DNA from: Pseudomonas sp.
Lineage (GTDB): Bacteria; Pseudomonadota; Gammaproteobacteria; Pseudomonadales; Pseudomonadaceae
NCBI RefSeq assembly: GCF_030150285.1
Contig: NZ_JASLGE010000043.1
Coordinates: 124,001 to 188,000, forward strand
Length of the DNA stretch: 64,000 bases
Direction of reading: 5' to 3'
Shown here: positions 59,587 through 64,000 of the stretch, in pieces
How the letters are laid out: the number at the start of each line of letters is the position of its first letter
Position numbering within the stretch: position 1 is the stretch's first letter
Position numbers and translations under genes: made by a program
The notes under the pieces: model-generated
What the model saw: the letters and a program-made list of their open reading frames with translations, nothing else
The model's database searches: none
Told to the model about the DNA's origin: nothing

Positions 59587-59697
59587 GGGGGGCTCCTGAG
59601 GGGTATACGAGCGTCGCAGTGAATAGCGCGGCAGTTTGCCCCAGAGCCCCGGTATCGAGCAATGCGTGCCAGCCGGACGTTTGATAGGCATTCACCC

Positions 59698-59840
59698 GCA
59701 GGAGCGCGCTTGCACGCGATCTTTTGCTCTTGTACAGACCGGACACATGGTTGACGCCTGTGCGGGGGGCCTTTAGATCAAAAACCAGATCAAAAGATCA
59801 CGAGCCAGCTCGTTCCTACAAACTCTGCCATCCGTAGGAG
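59698..59840. repeat. Degenerate REP repeats in a gene-free gap
   Basis: GGAGCGCGCTTGCACGCGAT (59701-59720) and GATCACGAGCCAGCTCGTTC (59796-59815) are decayed REP units in opposite orientation, and GTAGGAGC recurs near 59834. They fill most of the 390-base gap between 59587 and 59978, where I see no gene. Confidence 0.65.
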
Positions 59841-59978
59841 CCGGGATTCAGGTTTTACGATCGCTGCGCAATCGGACGTTTCGCCAACGGTTACTAAACA
59901 CTCGGCCCCTCGGGCGGGCAGGCGGATCTCAGGGGGCTCGTACGGTTTCGGCGTGCGAACCCTTAAAGCCGTGTGCGC

Positions 59979-61031
59979 TCAGACGCCGGAGTGTTTGACC
60001 AGCAGCGCGAGCAGTTCGCGGGCTGGCAGCGCCGTGGCACGCGCCGCTTGCTGGCCTGCCCAGAACGGCGAGAACTCGGCACTGCCGGCCTTGGTTGCTG
60101 CCTCGGCCAGGTGTTTGCCCGCGTTGTAGGCAATGCCGAAAGGCGGCACGGGCGGATGGCCCGCAGCGCCGGCTTCGCGCATGAACCGATTGACCATGCC
60201 ACGGGCCGGTCGCCCTGAAATGACGTCAGTGAGGGCGGTGGTTGCGGCGCGTTCGCTGTTCAGCATGTGGCGGTAGGCCGGGCTTGCCGATGACTCCGGG
60301 CACAAGATGAACGCGGTGCCCAACTGTGCCGCCAGCGCGCCCAGTTCCAGTACCTGGCGAATGTCGTGGCCATCCATCAGGCCGCCGGTGGCGATCACCG
60401 GGATGTCCAGGCAGGCGAGCAAGCGTTTGAGCAGTTCCAGGGTCGGCAGTTGTTCATCCGGGGCGTGGGGGTCGAACATGCCGCGATGGCCTCCCGCTTC
60501 GATGCCCTGCGCCACCACCACATCCACCCCTGCAGCCTGCACCGCCAGGGCTTCCGCTTCGTGGGTGGCACTGGCAAACAGCACAATCCCGGCCGCCTTG
60601 AGGGCATCGATATGCCCTTGTGGCGGCAGCCCGAGGTGAAAGCTGACGACCGCCGGGCGCTCTTCAAGCAGCAGGTTCAGTTGTTCATCCGAGGCGCAGA
60701 AGCTGGTGTAAATCTGGTGGATGTCGGCCGGGACCGGGGCGTTGAACTCGGCAAAAAACGGGGCCAGGTGCGCAAGCCAGGCCTGTTCCAGTACCGGGTC
60801 GGCGCAGGAGGGGGCGTTGCAGAAGACGTTCACATTGAACGGTTTGTCGGTGCGTGCCCGCAGGTCGCGGATCATCGCGCGCCCGGCCTCGATATTGACC
60901 GCCGCGATGGAGATAGAGCCCAGCCCCCCTGCCTCACTGACGGCCGCCGCCAGTGCCGGAGTGGCCGTGCCGGCCATGGGGGCCTGGATGATGGGGTATT
61001 GAATGCCGAGGGAGGAAAAAAGGCTGCTCAT
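59979..61031 (-). CDS. Nitronate monooxygenase (NPD-like)
   Basis: 350 residues, FMN-binding TIM barrel that oxidises nitronates such as propionate 3-nitronate. Family motifs are PIIQAPMAGTATPALAAAVS at the start, VVAQGIEAGGHRG (about 175-187), IPVIATGGLMDG (about 212-223) and QLGTAFI. The gene is divergent from the RidA-type gene at 61265, with a palindromic operator between. Confidence 0.9.
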   Translation of the reverse strand: MSSLFSSLGIQYPIIQAPMAGTATPALAAAVSEAGGLGSISIAAVNIEAGRAMIRDLRARTDKPFNVNVFCNAPSCADPVLEQAWLAHLAPFFAEFNAPVPADIHQIYTSFCASDEQLNLLLEERPAVVSFHLGLPPQGHIDALKAAGIVLFASATHEAEALAVQAAGVDVVVAQGIEAGGHRGMFDPHAPDEQLPTLELLKRLLACLDIPVIATGGLMDGHDIRQVLELGALAAQLGTAFILCPESSASPAYRHMLNSERAATTALTDVISGRPARGMVNRFMREAGAAGHPPVPPFGIAYNAGKHLAEAATKAGSAEFSPFWAGQQAARATALPARELLALLVKHSGV

Positions 61032-61200
61032 GAAGACTCCTTGCCAGGTTGGGTGGAGCGCTCCGGGCGGCGGACCAGAGCGTAGGGTCTCTGGAGTCTA
61101 AGGGGTAATGACGCGGTTAGAAACATCGTATGATTGAATCCGTACCTACGTATTGAACGGTCGCTTCACCCTGTAAATATTCGTAAATCATCCGCGCTTA

Positions 61201-61220
61201 CAGACCTTTCGATAGGTCTG
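61201..61220. promoter_or_regulatory. Palindromic operator between nmo and RidA-like gene
   Basis: CAGACCT (61201-61207) and AGGTCTG (61214-61220) are perfect 7-bp arms around TTCGAT. The symmetry and the GACC/GGTC halves resemble sites of TetR-family repressors of electrophile or nitro-compound stress. No regulator gene is adjacent. Confidence 0.55.
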
Positions 61221-61264
61221 ACGGTACAAATCCCACATTTTTTAACCTCAACCCAGAGAGAGTT

Positions 61265-61645
61265 ATGACCCATCACGATATTACCTTCACCCCCGACCCA
61301 GATGCGGATTCGATTTCTTCTGATGTGGCCGGTTTCGGCGGGCTATTGGTGTCCACGCAGATCCCGACCCGGGCTGATGGCAGCCTGGAACTGGGCGGCA
61401 TTACTCAACAAAGCGAGTGCACCTTGCAGGCGCTCAAGGTGGCCTTGGAGCGGGCCGGCAGTTCGATGGACCGTGTACTGCATTTAACGATCTACCTCAC
61501 CGACATGGCCGATCGGGCTGCCTTCAATGAGGTGTACAAACGCTTTTTCGCCAAGCCGTGGCCAGTGCGTGCTGCTGTGGGCGTGGCCGCGTTGGCGGTG
61601 GACGGCATGCGTGTCGAAGTGACCGCAATGGCGGCCAAGGGCTAA
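61265..61645 (+). CDS. RidA/RutC-family protein
   Basis: 126 residues of the YjgF/YER057c/UK114 family. The conserved GGITQQSECTLQALKVALERAG segment (key TLQALKVALE) and the C-terminal RAAVGVAALAVDGMRVEVTAMA with the active-site-type Arg are clear. RidA hydrolyses reactive enamines/imines; RutC acts in pyrimidine breakdown. Next to a nitronate monooxygenase, a role in clearing reactive intermediates is plausible. GAGAG lies 6 bases before ATG 61265. Confidence 0.85.
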   Translation: MTHHDITFTPDPDADSISSDVAGFGGLLVSTQIPTRADGSLELGGITQQSECTLQALKVALERAGSSMDRVLHLTIYLTDMADRAAFNEVYKRFFAKPWPVRAAVGVAALAVDGMRVEVTAMAAKG

Positions 61646-61732
61646 GCGGTGCCCGCACGGCGATCTATCCTCTACACTCTCGCTGGGCCATTAAGCCCTT
61701 GCCAATGAAGGCTAGACATAAGAGGGGTTTCA

Positions 61733-62371
61733 ATGATGGTACGTATGGTAGTGGGCGTTGCGATGCTGGCTTTGTTGTCAGGTTGCGCCCTGAATCGGTC
61801 ACAGGTTGAAGTGGACGGCAATGCGGGCGCGGTGCCGACAACGGCCTCGGTCAATGGCAAAAAGGTTTACATCACCGCGGTCGATGAGCGCGTGTTCCAG
61901 TCCAAACCCACTACACCGGACAACCCGTCGGTCATGTTCCAGCAGATGGAAGACAAAGCCATCACTGAACGGGTGATTGCCCGCAAGCGCAACACCTACG
62001 GCATGCACATCGGGGATGTGTTGCTGAAGCCGGGCCACACCGTGCCGGGCATTGTCAGTGATGCGGTCGCCGCTGCGTACCGGCAGGCCGGCTACCAAGT
62101 GGTCAGCGAACCGGGCGTTCAGGGTGCCACGGGTGTGCAAGTCAACATTGCGCAGTTCTGGTCATGGACGGTGTTGCGGGGCGTGCTGGATTCCGTCACC
62201 TACAACCGCGCCGTTTTGAATATCAAACCTGCCGACGGGCCTGAGTACCAGGTCAAAACGGAGGTGAATAAAGAGTTCGCTATCGGCAGCACCGACCGTT
62301 GGAAAGTCATCACCGAAGATGGGCTTAAAGCGGTGACCCAGCAAACCCTCAAGCACCTTCAGCAGCCTTGA
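61733..62371 (+). CDS. Hypothetical lipoprotein, YajG-like
   Basis: 212 residues: signal with lipobox LLSG-C (Cys18), then a soluble domain with KKVYITAVDERVF, GIVSDAVAAAYRQAGYQVV and AQFWSWTVLRG, which resembles YajG-type outer-membrane lipoproteins. The mature residue +2 is Ala, as for outer-membrane lipoproteins. It has its own promoter region; no partner genes are evident. Confidence 0.65.
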   Translation: MMVRMVVGVAMLALLSGCALNRSQVEVDGNAGAVPTTASVNGKKVYITAVDERVFQSKPTTPDNPSVMFQQMEDKAITERVIARKRNTYGMHIGDVLLKPGHTVPGIVSDAVAAAYRQAGYQVVSEPGVQGATGVQVNIAQFWSWTVLRGVLDSVTYNRAVLNIKPADGPEYQVKTEVNKEFAIGSTDRWKVITEDGLKAVTQQTLKHLQQP

Positions 62372-62378
62372 TCGCAGC

Positions 62379-62409
62379 ATTACCGCCGGTAGGCACTGCC
62401 GGCGGTAAT
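62379..62409. terminator. Bidirectional hairpin between convergent genes
   Basis: ATTACCGCCGG (62379-62389) and CCGGCGGTAAT (62399-62409) are perfect 11-bp arms around a 9-base loop, 7 bases after the lipoprotein stop and just before the end of the heme oxygenase gene. No long T run, but the strength and place fit a shared terminator. Confidence 0.65.
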
Positions 62410-62413
62410 GTGC

Positions 62414-63001
62414 CTAACCGAAGACCTGTCGCAGGTTCGTTCGGTAGAAGTCGAACGCTGCAATCGCCCCGTTGATGGCTTGCTGCTCGTGTTCCTCGCT
62501 CAGCACCTGGCTGTCGAGCAGGGCGATAAATTGCCGCCAGTGCAGGCCGCGCCCGTCCGGGTGGGCGGCCAGGTGGCTGGCTCCCCGCTGTTGGTCCAGG
62601 CCCAGTTGCTGGGTTTCCTTGTACAGGTACGCGGCCCCCAGGTTTGACCCTTCGCTGCAATACAACCAGCCCAAGGCTTCAAAAGGGCCGTTGACCGGTG
62701 CCCGTGGCGGTGCGTCGGGCACGCTCAGGCCGAGGTCGGCCAGGTCGCGTTTCACCGCTTCAAATCGCGGCAGTTGCGCTAGCCCCGGCAGGCGCCGGTT
62801 CAGTTCCGGGTCGTGATACAGCGCGTCGATTGCGCCGTGAAACGCATGTTGCAAGCGCAGGAACTGGCCGTAACGCTCAAGGTTTGCGAACGGTCGGGCG
62901 GCCATTACCAGGCTGTCGACACTGTCGTGCTCGCGGTGTGTGGCGGCTTTCAGGCGTTTGGCCCGCGACAGGGGCAGGGCCTCAAGGGTGGGTGCGGTCA
63001 T
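62414..63001 (-). CDS. Biliverdin-producing heme oxygenase, HemO/PigA-like
   Basis: 195 residues from ATG 63001. Heme oxygenase cuts heme to biliverdin, iron and CO. The probable iron-ligand histidine is His25 in THREHDSV, and ALGWLYCSEGSNLGAAYLYK holds the distal-helix glycines (SEGSxLGAA) as in Pseudomonas PigA/HemO. There is no bacteriophytochrome or heme-uptake gene beside it, so whether it serves iron or light sensing cannot be told. Confidence 0.85.
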   Translation of the reverse strand: MTAPTLEALPLSRAKRLKAATHREHDSVDSLVMAARPFANLERYGQFLRLQHAFHGAIDALYHDPELNRRLPGLAQLPRFEAVKRDLADLGLSVPDAPPRAPVNGPFEALGWLYCSEGSNLGAAYLYKETQQLGLDQQRGASHLAAHPDGRGLHWRQFIALLDSQVLSEEHEQQAINGAIAAFDFYRTNLRQVFG

Positions 63002-63085
63002 GGTGAGGTCCTTGGTGAGGGGGGGCAAAGCATAAAGCGTAGCAGGGGGCCGCCAGCGCCGGAGGCGACAGCGGCCACACGGCGT

Positions 63086-64000
63086 TCACCGGGCAGTCAA
63101 CGCCGGTGTCCGTGGCGGAATGCTGCGTTTGCAACCCAGGGATTCAAACGCCGAAGCCAGCCGCAGCAAGTTCGAGTCGTCATAGGCGCGGCCGGCGAAG
63201 GTCAGGCCCACGGGCATGCCGATGTCGGCCATGACGCCCATGGGCACGGTGACGGTCGGCACGCCCAGGTGACGGATGGCCAGGTTGCCGTTGGCGACCC
63301 ATACGCCGTTGCTCCAGGCGATGTCGGCCGAGGCCGGGTTGACGTCGGCGTCGGCCGGGCCGACGTCGGCCACGGTGGGGAACAGCACCGCGTCAAGGCC
63401 CAGGCGGTCCATCCAGTCTTCCAGGTCGATGCGCCGGGTTTCTTCAAGGCCACGCAAACCGTCCGGCAGGCTGGCGATCTCGTTCCACGGGGTAATCCCG
63501 CGCTGGGCCATGCGCACGTATTCGTCCATGCCGGCGGCCAGGTCGTCTTCACGGTTGGGCAGGGTGCCGGGGTCGTGGGGGAAGATCAGCGCGCCGTCGA
63601 CATCGGCCAGGCGATTGAGCGCCGGGTCGTTGTTGGCCCGCAGGAAGTCGTCGAATGCCCAGGCTGACAGTGCCCACAGTTCGTCGTGCATAAACGCTTT
63701 GGACACCAGCCCTCGGGTCATTACCGTGGGCGCGCCGGGGCGGTCGCCTTCGCAGTTGGAGACCAACGGGAAGTCCACCTCGATCACTTCGGCCCCTTGG
63801 GCTTCGAGGGCCTGACGCGCGGCGTGCCACAGGTCCATCACCGAGTCGCGGGTGATGATGCGCTGCCCGGTCGGGCCGCCAATGCCGGGCTTTTCTGAGG
63901 TGCCTGCTGCCGGGTCGGCATTGATAAACAGGCGCGGCGCGCCAAAGCGCTTGCCCGCGAGCGCTTCGCGGCCCGCGGCCAGTGCCGGGTAGGAAGCCGG
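63086..64000 (-). CDS. Amidase-signature-family protein, C-terminal part (truncated by window)
   Basis: The frame is open from base 64000, so the N-terminal part with the catalytic Lys-Ser-Ser core lies beyond the window. The visible 304 residues include GASYPALAAGREALAG-like sequence, GGPTGQRIITRDSVMDLWHA, and the C-terminal pattern GVPTVTVPMGVMADIGMPVGLTFAGRAYDDSNLLRLASAFE (key PVGLTFAGRAYDDSNLL), typical for amidases related to GatA. It hydrolyses an unknown amide. Confidence 0.85.
   Translation of the reverse strand, partial: PASYPALAAGREALAGKRFGAPRLFINADPAAGTSEKPGIGGPTGQRIITRDSVMDLWHAARQALEAQGAEVIEVDFPLVSNCEGDRPGAPTVMTRGLVSKAFMHDELWALSAWAFDDFLRANNDPALNRLADVDGALIFPHDPGTLPNREDDLAAGMDEYVRMAQRGITPWNEIASLPDGLRGLEETRRIDLEDWMDRLGLDAVLFPTVADVGPADADVNPASADIAWSNGVWVANGNLAIRHLGVPTVTVPMGVMADIGMPVGLTFAGRAYDDSNLLRLASAFESLGCKRSIPPRTPALTAR

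Noticed and set aside
1..64000. CRISPR arrays, tRNA or rRNA genes
   Set aside because: I found no regularly spaced repeat arrays, no cloverleaf-like sequence next to the integrase stub, and no rRNA-like stretches.

Overview
The window looks like chromosome from a fluorescens-group-like Pseudomonas. The supporting signs are high-GC codon use over most of its length, REP/REPIN-type repeats around GTAGGAGCGAGC, a pobA/pobR pair, a Cho-type UvrC homologue, a SoxR-controlled efflux pump, and large accessory catabolic operons. The assignment rests on gene content and repeats, not on a marker gene. I see no rRNA, tRNA or CRISPR array.

Region 1 (1-2,140) is a lower-GC scar of a mobile island: a divergent uracil-DNA-glycosylase-like gene, the N-terminal stub of a tyrosine integrase with recombinase-like repeats in front of it, and a BrnA-type antitoxin gene with an in-frame stop. 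Region 2 (2,217-8,925) holds pobA/pobR, a serine-hydrolase gene, and an operon of a Bcr/CflA exporter, a TetR repressor, a tiny membrane ORF and a second-type tyrosyl-tRNA synthetase behind a long TetR-like palindrome. Region 3 (8,993-13,842) has a lipoprotein, cho, a SoxR/MFS divergon with a textbook 19-bp-spacer promoter, and a GDSL lipase.

Region 4 (14,116-17,032) is a compact four-gene operon: XRE regulator, YaaW-like membrane protein with an added zinc ribbon, a 60-residue membrane protein, and a coiled-coil protein ending in a NYN/PIN-type RNase domain. I know of no described function for this combination. Region 5 (17,414-20,102) is a bufferin operon, that is, a copper-binding RiPP system made by a DUF692/MNIO oxidase. 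It has two precursor types (BufA1 and BufA2), a DoxX protein, BufB and BufC, with a strong hairpin between the precursors and the enzymes. Region 6 (21,239-30,407) is an MHS-family importer, a LysR regulator and a five-gene CoA-dependent beta-oxidation operon ending in a beta-ketoadipyl-CoA-type thiolase.

Region 7 (30,528-56,151) is the most striking part. It is a 25-kb set of two paralogous modules, each with a Dpp-like binding protein, two permeases, an aldo/keto reductase, a TonB receptor and a DszC-like flavin monooxygenase. SsuD-like and SfnG-like monooxygenases and two tandem DszB-like desulfinases are added. The DszB-like proteins keep the Cys-His-Arg catalytic set of DszB, and in one of them the catalytic cysteine is the only cysteine. 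The exported and enzymatic proteins of the region are nearly free of Cys and Met, as expected for proteins made during sulfur starvation. I read the region as uptake of an organosulfur compound followed by 4S-pathway-like release of sulfite; the substrate is unknown.

Region 8 (56,126-64,000) is mixed chromosomal content: MerR/DUF2938 divergon, VOC protein, GNAT enzyme, FlxA-like protein, flavin-reductase-like protein, REP remnants, nitronate monooxygenase divergent from a RidA/RutC protein around a palindromic operator, a lipoprotein, a HemO-like heme oxygenase, and an amidase cut by the window end.
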